The position numbers were made by a program, and so were the translations under genes. The notes under the pieces were generated by a model. It was given only the letters and a program-made list of their open reading frames with translations, had not been told where the DNA came from and ran no database searches. A stretch of 64,000 nt of DNA from Roridomyces roridus (Eukaryota > Basidiomycota > Agaricomycetes > Agaricales > Mycenaceae), in the NCBI GenBank assembly GCA_029378245.1, contig JARKIF010000062.1, positions 124,001-188,000 on the forward strand, written 5' to 3'. The first letter of the stretch is position 1. Each line of letters starts with the position of its first letter. Positions 33,709 to 44,435 of the stretch are shown here, piece by piece.

Positions 33709-35418
33709 TCAATCATCCTCCGGCACCATACCTGGCGGTATAATCATTTTGCGCATATCGGGCAGGCCATCCCACGGAATAAACGGTCTCATACGGCCGT
33801 TTGCGACGTGGTAGACGGACAACTTGAGACCATTCTTGATGAGAGGCGCGAGCTCCGCATGGATGTTAAGCTGCTTCGCCCTCGAAAACTGCATCTTTAC
33901 ACTCTTCAGCTTATCCTGCCTCGCAATAATGCACCGGATCAGAGCTTCGTCCGAGATGCTTGGGCTGCCGTCTATCTGAAGAACGCGGAGCGCAGGTAAC
34001 GGAGTTGGTTGCCCCGGCACTGGGGTAATGACGTCGAGAATTTCATCGTCAAAGCTTGAACGATTCCCCCTGTGCGGGTCCGGACTGACGTCGAGGCGGA
34101 GTTTTTCGAGGCTAGCCGGGAGGCTCCGCAAAATCTCCGGGATGGACGACCGGTCGAATTGGCTCGTCGTCAGGTGAATACTCTCCAACAAAGAGAGAGT
34201 GCCGAGGAACCGGACAAGGCCCTGTGTGGATACAGTAGGTGCCAGATTCGGGGGAAACTGGGGTGCCACTCTTAGGAAGAGGAGAAAAGTCAAGGTCGTC
34301 AATTGCGGTACCGCAAGGCGGTCGAGGAGCGAATCGTAGCAGGTTCCTGTGATAGACCCTGTGATGTAGAGGGTTTGAAGCAGGGGATGTTCGACAAGAA
34401 AAGGGGGTTGTTCGACAAGAGGTTGAACTTGCTGATTCACCGAACTGTCATCGATTTCGAGCGAGAGATCGCGTAGCTGGGAGCACCTCTGCACGATCGC
34501 CAAGGCTGCCTGCACTGTGGCAGAACCTGATCCGCTCCTCGCCATGTCGCCGGGAATGCGACGATTGGAGAAGGTCGTTAATAGAGACCAATCGACCCCC
34601 AATCGTGCGAGCACGAGATTCCTGCCCACCACGGAAATATTGGTGACTTTTCGAAGCATCTTGAGATCATCCCACACGAAAGGAATGTCATTCCATTCCT
34701 CGCCATATTGCTGCAAGGTGACACTCCGCAGAAGGGGCACATCCGCGGGTGTCAACTCGATCAGCCTGTTCAGGAATGCTGAGCGAGCGGTGAACTGGAC
34801 GTGCTCCCAGCGAGACGCCATTGTGAGCAGTATCTCAATGACGTGCTGCGTCGGAGGTAAAGTAATGTCTCCTCGCACGGATATCGACAAGGGGCACTGT
34901 CCGGATCGTGCCAACCAGGTCTGAACCACGCCAGGCACCATAGCAAATCTTGGGTCGTCGTCCGAGAACGCAACTTGCCATTGTCCCAGATTACCCGGCT
35001 CTCGAGGCCGCTCGGCGTGGTCCACGATGTGTAGGCTGGACCAAAGACGAGGGGTTGCGTGCGATAGTGTTCTCCACGCACTGCAGATGCGCCCCAGCAG
35101 TATAGGCGCCTCTCTGGCGCTCATCACGCAGTTGCGGTGAGTCGGGAGGCACGCTACAAAGATTTCCGACATGACCTCTGCCGGAATCCGTCGGATAGGT
35201 GAAAGGAGATCTTCGTGTGGTTGCACATAAGACCCAATGCTGTCTCGCTCTGCAGCCACCTTGTCGATAGCCTCCTGCATCTCGGCAATCTTATCGTTCA
35301 GGCCCTGGATACGTTGACGGGGTTCGACGAGCAGAGCCCGAATCTCGGCTACCTCGGCATCGGTAGGGCTATAGTTGGTCCCAAACTTGGAGGAGAACGG
35401 TGAATGCTGGGTTGGCAT
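33709..35418 (-). CDS. F-box protein (SPIRR type), paralogue A
   Basis: Basidiomycete-expanded F-box family. MPTQHSPFSSKFGTNYSPTD, a coiled-coil heptad region (IQGLNDKIAEMQEAIDKVAA), then the F-box LLSPIRRIPAEVMSEIFVAC, LPTHRNCVMSAREAPILLGR, and ICSAWRTLSHATPRLWSSLH. A C-terminal leucine-rich solenoid follows. Intronless. The start at 35418 is preferred to the upstream 35499 because it matches its paralogue. Stop 49 nt from the stop of the plus-strand F-box gene (convergent). Confidence 0.85.
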   Translation of the reverse strand: MPTQHSPFSSKFGTNYSPTDAEVAEIRALLVEPRQRIQGLNDKIAEMQEAIDKVAAERDSIGSYVQPHEDLLSPIRRIPAEVMSEIFVACLPTHRNCVMSAREAPILLGRICSAWRTLSHATPRLWSSLHIVDHAERPREPGNLGQWQVAFSDDDPRFAMVPGVVQTWLARSGQCPLSISVRGDITLPPTQHVIEILLTMASRWEHVQFTARSAFLNRLIELTPADVPLLRSVTLQQYGEEWNDIPFVWDDLKMLRKVTNISVVGRNLVLARLGVDWSLLTTFSNRRIPGDMARSGSGSATVQAALAIVQRCSQLRDLSLEIDDSSVNQQVQPLVEQPPFLVEHPLLQTLYITGSITGTCYDSLLDRLAVPQLTTLTFLLFLRVAPQFPPNLAPTVSTQGLVRFLGTLSLLESIHLTTSQFDRSSIPEILRSLPASLEKLRLDVSPDPHRGNRSSFDDEILDVITPVPGQPTPLPALRVLQIDGSPSISDEALIRCIIARQDKLKSVKMQFSRAKQLNIHAELAPLIKNGLKLSVYHVANGRMRPFIPWDGLPDMRKMIIPPGMVPEDD

Positions 35419-35786
35419 GCGAGAGAAGGGAAAGAGAATCAAGATTCCCGTCAAGTGCACACACCTGGCGTCAACATCAGTGTGAACAATTCTGGACAAT
35501 TTGGTTGGCTAGGACGAAGATGGGCATCTGGGTTCTTTGTTCCCCGATTCTCTGGTTGGACGCCGGCGATTCCGGCGTGGAGCGTCTCTTGCACGGAAAG
35601 GATTCACAAGCAGCCCTCCATGGTGATTGATTCATGTGGAAGAAGGTCAAGGTGAGGACAAGCAGGTACACACAAACTCGTCCAAAGACCTGTTTTGGCT
35701 CGAATGACAGGAACAGTATATGTTATAATTAGCTACGCGCAAGCTATACACGATAAAAGACAGCAATAAGTAATATTCTCGTTCAA
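35419..35786. other. Spacer between F-box paralogues
   Basis: 368 nt holding the promoter of paralogue A and the 3' end of paralogue B. Nothing else seen. Confidence 0.4.
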
Positions 35787-37421
35787 TCAATACGCAACAC
35801 GCGAGAGCCACGGGGCGTCGGGTAGGCCCTCCCACGGCGAAAACGCCTCGAAACTGGGTGGCCGATAGGTAACAGAGAGATCCAGACCGTCGGAAGTGAG
35901 TTGATAGAGCTCAGCCCTAAGGTCAACCTTCATCTTCCGCATGAAATTGACCTTGACCCGTTTCAACGTGGAAGCCCTAGCAATGATGAATTGCTGGAGG
36001 GTTTCGTCTGAAACCTGGGCATCCCCGTCCAGTTGAAAGTCCCGGAGCATGGGTAGTAAAGATGGAAGCTCCGAGGTTGGGGTCATGGCCGTGAAGACGT
36101 CTCCGCCGAGCACGAATGACTGGATATGAAGGTATTGGAGGTCAGGTGTAACACTGCGGAGGATCTCGCAGACGGCGGATGAAGAGAATTGGTAAGTGTT
36201 TATTGTCAGGCTCTCCAGCGATTGTAGGGTGGACACGAAGCGGACGAGAGTTTGCACATGGGAATGCTCGGAAGGCATGGATGAGTCCGCAAAGAACCGT
36301 ACCCGAAGGTCGAGTGAAAGGACCTTGATTTGCGGTACTGCAAGGAGGTCGAGAAGAGAACCACAGGTTTTGACAGATCCCGAGAGAGAAAGGGACTCGA
36401 GAAGGAGGTGCTCGACCAAATATCCTTCAGAGTTAGCGGCGCCAAGATCATCGAGCTCGAGCGCCAGAGTGCGCAGTTGGGGGCATCTAGAAAGCGCTGT
36501 GAGTGCTTCTTCCATTGAGAGGCGGTGGTTGGAGTCATTTTTCACGCCGTCAATCCGAAGATTAGAGAGCGCCGTCAATTGACTCCACTCGACCCCGAGT
36601 TTCGAAAACGCAATGTGGCTGCCCCGAACGGTAACATCCGTCACGTTGGGGCCCCGTAGCGCACGCATGCTATGCCAAGAGGGAGGAGCTTGTCCAGGCT
36701 CAAACCATTGACGGTGTTGCTGCAAGACGATGCTTTTCAGCTGGGGTACGTCCCCTGCGGTAAGCTCCATCATCTGCTGCAGAAATCCATTCTGGACCAC
36801 GAATCGGATATGCTGCCAGCGATGGGCCAACGAGAGGAGTAGCTGAAGAAGCGACGGCGTCGGCTCCGCACCAGAGTCGCACTGCAGCGAAATCGACAGC
36901 GGGCACTGGCCAGACCGTTCCAACCAGGTCTGCGCAACATCCGCAACCAGGCTGGACCTTGGGTTCTCTACTGGCTCAGTGTAGTCGGAAAATTCATCAT
37001 TATCCGAGTCGCCTTTCGGCCGTATTCCGTGGTCAACGATATGGAGACTGGCCCAAAGACGCGGAGTGTTGAGCGTCAGCGTCCTCCATGCCCTGCATAC
37101 GCGTCCCAAGAGGATGGGAGCCTCTTCAGCGCTCATAACGCAGTCCCGGCGGGTGGGCAGGCATGCAATAAATATCTCTTGGAGGATTTCCTGGGGCATG
37201 CGTCGAATGGGCGAGAGGAGAGCCGTATGAGAGTCTATGTAGCACTGGAGGTTGTAGTGCTTCATAAGCAGCTTGTGGTAAGCCCTCCACATCTCCTGGA
37301 TCTCGTCGTTTACCTCCTTCAAACGAAGAGAGGCCTCGGTGAGCAGGGACTGGATTGTGGGCGCCTCATCGTCCGTGGGGCAGTGGTTGGTCCATAAGAT
37401 TTCTGAGAATGGGGATTCCAT
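35787..37421 (-). CDS. F-box protein (SPIRR type), paralogue B
   Basis: Tandem paralogue of the previous gene. MESPFSEILWTNHCPTDDEA, the coiled coil (LKEVNDEIQEMWRAYHKLLM), the F-box SPIRRMPQEILQEIFIACLP, TRRDCVMSAEEAPILLGRVC, RAWRTLTLNTPRLWASLHIV, and a long Leu-rich C-terminal half (LESLTINTYQFSSSAVCEIL, LKRVKVNFMRKMKVDLRAEL). Intronless. In-frame ATGs at 37487 and 37529 could add 22-36 residues; 37421 aligns best with paralogue A. The two proteins are colinear but clearly diverged. Confidence 0.85.
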   Translation of the reverse strand: MESPFSEILWTNHCPTDDEAPTIQSLLTEASLRLKEVNDEIQEMWRAYHKLLMKHYNLQCYIDSHTALLSPIRRMPQEILQEIFIACLPTRRDCVMSAEEAPILLGRVCRAWRTLTLNTPRLWASLHIVDHGIRPKGDSDNDEFSDYTEPVENPRSSLVADVAQTWLERSGQCPLSISLQCDSGAEPTPSLLQLLLSLAHRWQHIRFVVQNGFLQQMMELTAGDVPQLKSIVLQQHRQWFEPGQAPPSWHSMRALRGPNVTDVTVRGSHIAFSKLGVEWSQLTALSNLRIDGVKNDSNHRLSMEEALTALSRCPQLRTLALELDDLGAANSEGYLVEHLLLESLSLSGSVKTCGSLLDLLAVPQIKVLSLDLRVRFFADSSMPSEHSHVQTLVRFVSTLQSLESLTINTYQFSSSAVCEILRSVTPDLQYLHIQSFVLGGDVFTAMTPTSELPSLLPMLRDFQLDGDAQVSDETLQQFIIARASTLKRVKVNFMRKMKVDLRAELYQLTSDGLDLSVTYRPPSFEAFSPWEGLPDAPWLSRVAY

Positions 37422-37655
37422 TATTGTTACCCCCAGCGGAGGGAAACCACTCAGGTCCGGACGATCGAAGTTGTAGTAATAGGACATGGAGGAGGGACCA
37501 AACACGAGCAGACAACACTCGTCCATCACCTGCTTTTGGCAATTTCGAGCAACTTTGCAAATAAGACATGTTTTGGCCGAGCACTATTCTACACCCTCTA
37601 AGGACAAATGTCCTGAAAACTACGAGCACGAAGAGTCTATAACAGGAAACGTTTG

Positions 37656-39218
37656 CTACCGCCAAATGGCCCACCGCCTGCTTGCCTTATTCGGCTTGGC
37701 CACCCCACCATTTTGCTTCCCTAAGTCCGGGGATGCAGGAGGAGAGGCAAGACCACCATCCTGAGCCCATTCTTCTTCTTCTTCGTCTCCCTCGCCACTC
37801 TCAGGCGGCGTTGTGAGTCCAAAGAGGACTTGATTATCCTCCCCATTTCCAGATTCAACGGCCGTAGTGGCCATCCTCGGCAGGGGAGGCACGGGCGGCG
37901 TGACAACATTCAACACGCCCCCAATCCACGCGCTTCTTCTTCTCCCTGTCTCCGGATCTTCCCTGGCCTCTTCTCGCACCTCCGTGTCCTCCTCTTCCTC
38001 CCGTTGCCCATCTTCGACATCGCGCACCCCCTCCAACGCTCCCACAAGCACACACTCCACATTTTTCATGGCGCGCTCCGAGAGCACATACCCGTACGGC
38101 ATCTTCCCCATCTCATCTGCTGCACCAGCCGACGCAGAAGCGACAACCCCGCCCAACGCGCCCTCCAATTTGGTGCTCCGATAACTTGAGGGGAGGACGT
38201 GCAGGATATAAGCTGGAGTGAATGGAGCTGGTGCAGACGCCAAAACCGATACCGACGATGCACGGCGCGAAGCGGGCGTGGAGCTATAATCCGAGCCACC
38301 AAACAGAGAAAATCGGCTCCGTCTCTTCCTCGCCGCAGGGCGGATGGAGGGCGGAGAGGGTTCGCTGATGGGTAGCTCTGGAGCGGCGGCTCCAGCGACG
38401 AAGCTCCCCGTGCGTGAGATTACGGCACTGCTCGGACGCGAATAGCTTGGGGTCGGTGGAGACCAGAGTAGTTCCGAATCGCCTTCGTGAACTCTGGCCC
38501 TCACACCTCCCGCCACGAATGGCGTAGCAAGGGCACTGGTGAGAATAACCTGCTTGAACACTGCACGCTCGGGCTGCCGTGGCGGTAGAAATGAGATCAC
38601 GGCGTCGAATGGACGGGAGGATGAGGAGAAGGGAGCGCCGAGTGTTCTGGCGCGTTTGTGGGGTTTGGAAAACGACAAGGATGCGATCGAAGGGCGCTTG
38701 CGTGGAGATGGCGGGGTGAATGAGGAGACCCCGCTGTTGTCTAGGGATAATGCAGACAAACGCGACTTGCGGTGAGTGGGCGCGGGGCGTGGCAGGGAAT
38801 CGGGAGTGAGCGGCTCGTATATGGTGAACACGCCGGTTTCATCCTGTGCCAGCTGCTCGATGGTATTCGAGGTGCCTGGCCACGCACGGGCGACGGCAGC
38901 TGCAGAATCCAGGACTTGCACCAGTGAAAGGGCGAATGATCGTGTGCCGGGAACGAGTGGCGCGTCAAGACGGAGGATTTTGATTGTGGGTCGGGCATGT
39001 GCAAGGGCTGAGAGTGGAAGTGGTTCCTGCGTTACGAGAAGCAGCAGGGAGCGGGCGAATGTGGGGGAACGGAGGATGGGAGCAAGCGCATGGGCTGAGG
39101 GGGCACCCAAGACGAGGAGGACATGGTGGTGGACTGCGTAGGCAGCTGACTTCGCCGCGACGTCAATCGTGGGCCAAGGAGCGTCGAGGGTGGTTGGTCT
39201 GAGGACCGCGGACGGCAT
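37656..39218 (-). CDS. Hypothetical Ser/Pro-rich protein
   Basis: 521 residues, intronless, from MPSAVLRPTTLDAPWPTIDV. The first 120 residues look folded (VLLVLGAPSAHALAPILRSP, LLLLVTQEPLPLSALAHARP, IKILRLDAPLVPG, FALSLVQVLDSAAAVARAWP), alpha/beta in pattern. The rest is low complexity: Ser/Pro/Arg stretches with RRRS-type sites (KRRSRFSLFGG), then an acidic run (EEEEDTEVREEAREDPE) and a basic C-terminal tail. No signal peptide. I do not recognise the family; it looks conserved in basidiomycetes but I cannot confirm this. Confidence 0.68.
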   Translation of the reverse strand: MPSAVLRPTTLDAPWPTIDVAAKSAAYAVHHHVLLVLGAPSAHALAPILRSPTFARSLLLLVTQEPLPLSALAHARPTIKILRLDAPLVPGTRSFALSLVQVLDSAAAVARAWPGTSNTIEQLAQDETGVFTIYEPLTPDSLPRPAPTHRKSRLSALSLDNSGVSSFTPPSPRKRPSIASLSFSKPHKRARTLGAPFSSSSRPFDAVISFLPPRQPERAVFKQVILTSALATPFVAGGVRARVHEGDSELLWSPPTPSYSRPSSAVISRTGSFVAGAAAPELPISEPSPPSIRPAARKRRSRFSLFGGSDYSSTPASRRASSVSVLASAPAPFTPAYILHVLPSSYRSTKLEGALGGVVASASAGAADEMGKMPYGYVLSERAMKNVECVLVGALEGVRDVEDGQREEEEDTEVREEAREDPETGRRRSAWIGGVLNVVTPPVPPLPRMATTAVESGNGEDNQVLFGLTTPPESGEGDEEEEEWAQDGGLASPPASPDLGKQNGGVAKPNKASRRWAIWR

Positions 39219-40642
39219 TGGGGTAGTGCATTTTGCAGAGCGAGATCGGAGTTTTAAGTAAAGGATGATGTCAACGTCATTTGTTTTCCCGATCTCCCTC
39301 TCCTTTTCGCGAACCACTCGACAGTTGCGGTGACAGATGCCGGACCACCCTGGGACCCTCGAGACGCTAATCTCCGATTTATCCTGCCAGACTGGTGGCT
39401 TGTACTTACAAGAGGTCCGCGAATCGCCTCTCTCTCCACGCGCCAAGACTTTGGACGTACTTTCCTGGTCTTTGGCTCGTCTGGATCCGTCCTCAAGCCT
39501 TATGTGCTACTTGAAATACTGGCTGAAATACCACTGCCAGTGCACCGGGCCCTCGAAATTAACACGAGTAGTAACAGTAACCGCAGGGACGCAGAATGGG
39601 CCGCTGACCCTACCAACAGCGTGCTTCTCCTAATATCAGCCCATTAACCAAGCTTCTCTGCTCAGGCTACCGCAGGTCTATACTAGAACTAATTCCATTA
39701 AACCCGTGGCGCCAAGTCGATTGAATCCGTACGAGACTAATTGGTTCAATTACGCGATTATAATGCAGTTTGCCAATGTGTGATCCTACTTGGCTGCTGG
39801 TAGCGATGAACTCTCTCTCTGATTGCACTGCCGGCTCTATATTCAAATCTTTTCTTGTGAAAAGGTCCCGGTGAACTCGCAAAGCGGAGTACGATGTCCA
39901 TCGGGAACGTGGCAGCCCAAGTTAGGACCGTTAGGCCATGAACCCATTTTCTCGGTGCACCCTCCGCAAGAACTTCCGGGTGTTAGCAACTCACCTCGAC
40001 GGTATCTGCAATACTCAGAGCCGCACTTTGGTAATTCCACCGTCTGGCATGCATGTCATTCCCGTTTCGCTACATCCGCCTCGCCTTTCTAGCCGTAAAT
40101 AATACGCTGCTACATCCCAGCTCGCGCGGACGCTTATTATTCACTATTCATGCTATCCTCTTCACCGTCTTACCCGTCACCACCTGGCGAGTTCCCGCTG
40201 TATTTAATGGCGCATCTTACCTACTGTCCTCACCTCCGTCTCCGACTTCTTCATCCCCATCCTTTTACTTGTCTCTCATCCGCTCTTCAATGGCATCCCT
40301 CCGTGACTGACCGTTGTCCGCCCGATCAAATATCATAAACCAGTATCTTTGGCTAGTGACTATAGCGGACTCACTGGTGTGCCATGCGTCGATCATTGGA
40401 TCTGCGAAGTTGAAAGGTTGAAAACCATCGCTTCGCGACTCTTCGCGACCGACGAGACCGAAACACAAATAGCGCGTGCGGCAACTCGAAGCGCCCATCG
40501 CCGCAAGTCGGTAGCGCTGTCGCGTCCTATCGTGTCTCCGCGCGAAATATATTATTTTACTCAAGTTGAGCCCGCTGTGCCCGATTCTCTGGCGATCCAG
40601 CCTCGCGCTAACGCGGGACGTTGTGTAAGTGAATAAAGGTTA
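39219..40642. other. Intergenic, about 1.4 kb, no gene seen
   Basis: The frames present are short and lack family signals. Composition differs from the flanks, with mixed AT-rich stretches around 39660-39780 and 40090-40160. Possibly eroded sequence next to the LINE-bearing locus; I cannot identify it. Confidence 0.35.
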
Positions 40643-41091
40643 TTAAGACGACCCTGTTTTTCTACTCGAACTGATAGAACTGGATATCGCCGTTTCCGAG
40701 ACAGAGCCCGACCGAGCATCGCTTGCGTATGGATCGTCCAGCGTATATGGGGGCAGATTCGAATCGTCTCGCCCGGAGTTTGGCAATACACTGGGGTCGA
40801 AGATGGGGTTGGCTTGGCCCATCCCGCGACTTGAGTTGGAGTTCTCGCTATCTTGTACGGATCGCCTGCGGCTGCGTTTACAGCAGAGGACTGCAGCCAG
40901 AGACAGTGAGATGACAACTGCCTGCAACGATTGCAGCAATAGGGACCGTATGCGTGGGGCCAGTGTCCGAGCTAGACTGATCAGGTGTAGGAACAGTGCT
41001 GGTTTGTGCCAAAGTACTGCTAGTGGATGAAGTGGATGGCGGCGTGTCGTCAAATCTAATATTACTGTAAGTACTTTCAAATAAGCAGAAC

Positions 41092-41106
41092 AAGCAAGAG
41101 CCCCCA
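41092..41106 (+). repeat. Left target-site duplication of the LINE
   Basis: AAGCAAGAGCCCCCA, repeated exactly at 42391-42405. The first A or two of the right copy are ambiguous with the poly(A) tail. Confidence 0.88.
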
Positions 41107-42390
41107 ATCTGGCACATTGGGAGGACCACGGATACAACATGGTCTCAAATGGAGAAGTAATTAAGGCCACTGTCGCCGAGATCCGCAAAAGCAAAGCACC
41201 GACGGGCCTGAAGTGGGGAACGAAGGAAATGAAGCAGCCGACCTCCTAGCGAACGAAGGGAGCAATAAACCGACAGAAGATGTCATCGACACAGAAGTCC
41301 CCGCAGCCCTGCTCGTCTCGGGAGCCAAACTCCAAGCGCTGACGCAATCGACGGCGTACAGAATCTTACGCAACAGAAAGATGAAGAAACCCAGATATGC
41401 AGAAGCGTTGAAAAGAAGGAAGACCCTGAAAAACATGGATTTAGCCAAAGGGGCAGCCACAGACGAGAATGATACTTCGCCCTCAGCCTCAGGGATTTGG
41501 AGGTCAACACGGCATAAGGGCATATCCCGAAACATTCGTTTCTTCCTCTGGATGCTGATACACGACGGCTACAAGGTTGGTAGCCACTGGGAGCACATCC
41601 CTGGGTTCGAAGATCGAGTTGACTGTCATGTTTGTGGAGTCCCAGAGTCCACGGAACACATCTTGACGAAATGTGAGGCACCTGGCCAGTCCCAGATATG
41701 GGAGCTTGCGAGCGAACTTTGGAGAATGAAAACGGACGAGGACTTGAAGCCGACGGTCGGGCAGATTATGGCGTGTGGGGCAACTAAGAGAGGTGACCGT
41801 GGAACGAGCCGCTTGCACAGGATCCTAGTATCAGAATCTGCGTACCTCGTGTGGTGCCTCCGAAATGAGAGAGTCATCCAGGAGAAGTCCGGAGCCTCGG
41901 AAAAGAAATAAAGAATAGGTGGTGTAAAACGGTCAATAACAGACTAGCATTTGACTGCCTACTAACAAGGAAGGATCGCTACGGTCATAGGGCACTGGGA
42001 AAAGAACTCGTAATTAGTACATGGTGCAAAACTTTGAAAAACGAAGACAGACTCCTCGCGATCGAAGATTGGACAAAGGACACTGGGGTTTTAGTGGGTG
42101 TGGGCTGATCGGCGATGAAGACCTGGTCTCCAGGTCGGAGTCGGTGAGCCAAACCCCACACTTGGCACTGCGTTTATAGGGTGCGAGTGCGGTTGCGCAT
42201 TTCCTCGGGTGGCACTCTGTCGGCTGGGTTTCAAGTCCTAGCTCTCTCAACGGGTGAAGACGTGCCGACTTGGTCGGTCCGATGATCCAGGTGGCGGAGT
42301 TTCTAGTGTGGAGAAACGGCCTGGTGATGGAGGGTGCCAAAAGCGCCTCGCGTTTGATCTATCAACGTTCCACAAAAAAAAAAAAAAAAA
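41107..42390 (+). mobile_element. 5'-truncated non-LTR retrotransposon (Tad1-like LINE), poly(A) tail
   Basis: 1284 bp inserted on the + strand, antisense to its host gene. It begins inside the RNase H region (EDHGYNMVSNGEVIKATVAE), jumps by a small deletion to GNEGNEAADLLANEG near 41213 (the expected HxG part is missing and the frame shifts), and continues to the CX2CX7HX4C zinc knuckle CHVCGVPESTEHILTKC typical of the C-terminus of these elements. The ORF stops at 41909; a 3' UTR of about 450 nt follows, ending in an A-tract at 42374-42390. Flanked by a 15-bp direct repeat. Dead copy. Confidence 0.88.
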
Positions 42391-42405
42391 AAGCAAGAGC
42401 CCCCA
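42391..42405 (+). repeat. Right target-site duplication of the LINE
   Basis: Same 15-mer as at 41092. Removing the insert and one copy restores a short host intron (GTGGGGGCTC to ACTTACAG on the minus strand). Confidence 0.88.
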
Positions 42406-43420
42406 CGTATATATCGCAAAATCGAACATGAAAAAAGAGTTGCTGGCCGTTTCTACGACCAACGTGTGCGCTGTATTGTTGAGGTTCTGTGAACTGAGGA
42501 CGGGTACTTGATATAAATATCAGTCGAGTCGTCAGGGACATGGGTGTAGGTTCCGATAAAAACGTCGTCGAGCGTAAATTTCAAGTTGACGAGCGTTGTG
42601 GCGAACTGGACAGTGTTGGGCACCACACAGAATAAATAAATCGCGGTTCCTGCATCGTCGTTTGTTTGAAGGAGTGGTACATAATCAGAGCAGTGAACCT
42701 ACCTGTGAAATTCAACGTGACAGAATCATGCCGCGTGTAGTCGAAAAGCTGGCTTGGATCAGGTTGTACCAGACATTCACTACAATTGCTCTGTTTCTTA
42801 GCCCAACGGTGAAGACTGGGAAAAAATACACATACGGGATTCCATGCCGAAGCAGGCGCGTAGACTGGGATGAATCCAGTTATGGGGTCCCCCTGTGTGT
42901 CATCCATAGTCCTATTGGAGATCGTGGCCAGACAACCTCCCAAGAGATATACCAGGGGGAAGAGAAGGGAAAGAACCATGGTAAGGAAGCATTGCGGGTT
43001 CCGGGTCAGAACCTACACTTATCTCACTGCTACCTGCATCTTCTCCCACAGCTATTGCGGGGCAATGATACCGAAATCTGTTCCGTGGCTGAGGTATAAA
43101 AGCAGACCGACGTCGTGACGAACCTATTCACGCTGCAGATATCCGAGCCGTGATGACCGTGAAGCTGTTAAGGGAGTCCATGGGCCTAACGTGACGAATC
43201 GTTCAACTCGTTCCAATACGGACAAGATCTGAGGTCCAAAGCGACCGGGTTGTAGTGGAATCTTGGAAGCGCAATCAAGACTGTTGCTGGAGATGCAGAA
43301 GGATTGAACGAAGATGAGGCTGCCAGAGCCTGCCAACACAATTTGATCGAAATCCAAATAAAATTTGATCTCCGCAGAGCCTGCCGAGGTTCGGCCCGGT
43401 AATGGTTGTATTGAGATGCA

Positions 43421-44435
43421 TTACAAAGTAATTTTCTGAGCAGAGGTTTGGACATGAGTCCCAAACGGATCCGTCAGTGCATATGGTGGAAGAAGCGGGT
43501 CCTCTGCGCCGGGGTTAAGCAATATTGTGGCACTCTGGCTTTTGTTGCCACCCGTCAGCCTAAAAAAAGTCGATACCAGTGGAATTCCCGTAAATGCATC
43601 AATCTCGCTGTCTGGCGAGGGTTGCCTGCTTCTGCGCCTCCAGCAGAGGACTACGACGAGGGCAATTGCAACCACGGACCAAGCGGATATGCTCCCCACG
43701 ACAATTGCTGCGATAGGAATACGATTTTGGTCGGAGATCTGCACAGTGGCTGTGGATGTCGGCTGTGTTGATACAGAGCTGCTCAGTCCTGGACCACTGG
43801 CGGAAACCTTCGGCGGTGAATCGTCGAATCTATTGAACGGTAAGAACTGGTCCGCGGCATAGATGACCCAGAACTCTCACGTATAGATAGCAAAATCGAA
43901 TATGAACAAAGAATTGCCCGCCGTTTCTGCGATCAAAGTGTGGGGTGTGTTGTTCAGATTCTGGGTGCTCAGCACCGGTACTTGGTATAGAATGTCGCTG
44001 GAGCTATCTGGGACATGGGTGTACGTTCCGACTGGCGCACCGTCGAGGGTGAACTTGAGATCCACAAATGTGGTCGTGAGAGGAACAGTATTTGGCACAA
44101 CACAGAAGAGATAAATCGCCGTCCCTGAGTGTGAAATCGTCGGAGAACTGCACTCCATTATTTTTCGGTACCCACCTGTGAAATTAAGCGTTACAGACGA
44201 TGGAACAGAGGCGACCTGGGTACTGTCATGTTTGGTGTAGTCGAAAAGTTGGCCCCCCTCGGGTTGCACAAAACATACAGTGCAGTTAGTCTGTTTAGAA
44301 CAAGTTAACAACTCAACAGACAGAACGGATTACAGTTGCTCGTACCGGATTCCACGCCGACGTTGGCGCATAGACTGGCATAAAGCCAGTGATAAGATCG
44401 CCATTCGTATCGTCTATAGTTCTATTGGTGGCCAT
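43421..44435 (-). CDS. Single-pass membrane protein gene B, signal peptide frame broken
   Basis: Unknown surface protein. From an internal ATG at 44435 it reads MATNRTIDDTNGDLITGFMP, TNCTVCFVQPEGGQLFDYTK, ectodomain TTTFVDLKFTLDGAPVGTYT, VLSTQNLNNTPHTLIAETAG, LFIFDFAIYT, a Ser/Thr stalk (SSSVSTQPTSTATVQ), membrane helix (IAAIVVGSISAWSVVAIALV, VVLCW), RRRSRQ and a cytosolic tail with LLPPYALTDPFG. Introns near 44289-44342, 44125-44176 and 43830-43877. Upstream in another frame is MIHSLLFPLPLGGF, the counterpart of gene A's signal peptide, so a short deletion (about 5 nt) has cut the leader off. It is either a leaderless variant or a young pseudogene. Confidence 0.65.

Larger units (their letters stand above)
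40643..42979 (-). pseudogene. Single-pass membrane protein gene A, degenerate, with LINE in an intron
   Basis: Paralogue of gene B (43421-44435). It starts MVLSLLFPLVYLLGGCLATI (signal peptide), then NRTMDDTQGDPITGFIPVYA, NCSECLVQPDPSQLFDYTRH, an ectodomain with TLVNLKFTLDDVFIGTYTHV, and FFMFDFAIYT before the intron carrying the LINE. After it come a Ser/Thr-rich stalk (TPPSTSSTSSTLAQTSTVPT), a membrane helix (VVISLSLAAVLCC), basic residues and a cytoplasmic tail with NLPPYTLDDPYAS. Compared with B there is a frameshift before the QVPVLSSQNLN segment (near 42505) and another between AAIVAG and VVISLS (near 40945), so no continuous product is possible. Confidence 0.75.

Noticed and set aside
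41213..41911. Long plus-strand frame as a host gene
   Set aside because: It is the RNase H tail and zinc knuckle of the LINE and starts inside a deletion, with no independent start.
42374..42390. A-tract as a possible assembly or cDNA artefact
   Set aside because: It ends exactly at the target-site duplication and follows a LINE 3' region, so it is the element's poly(A) tail.
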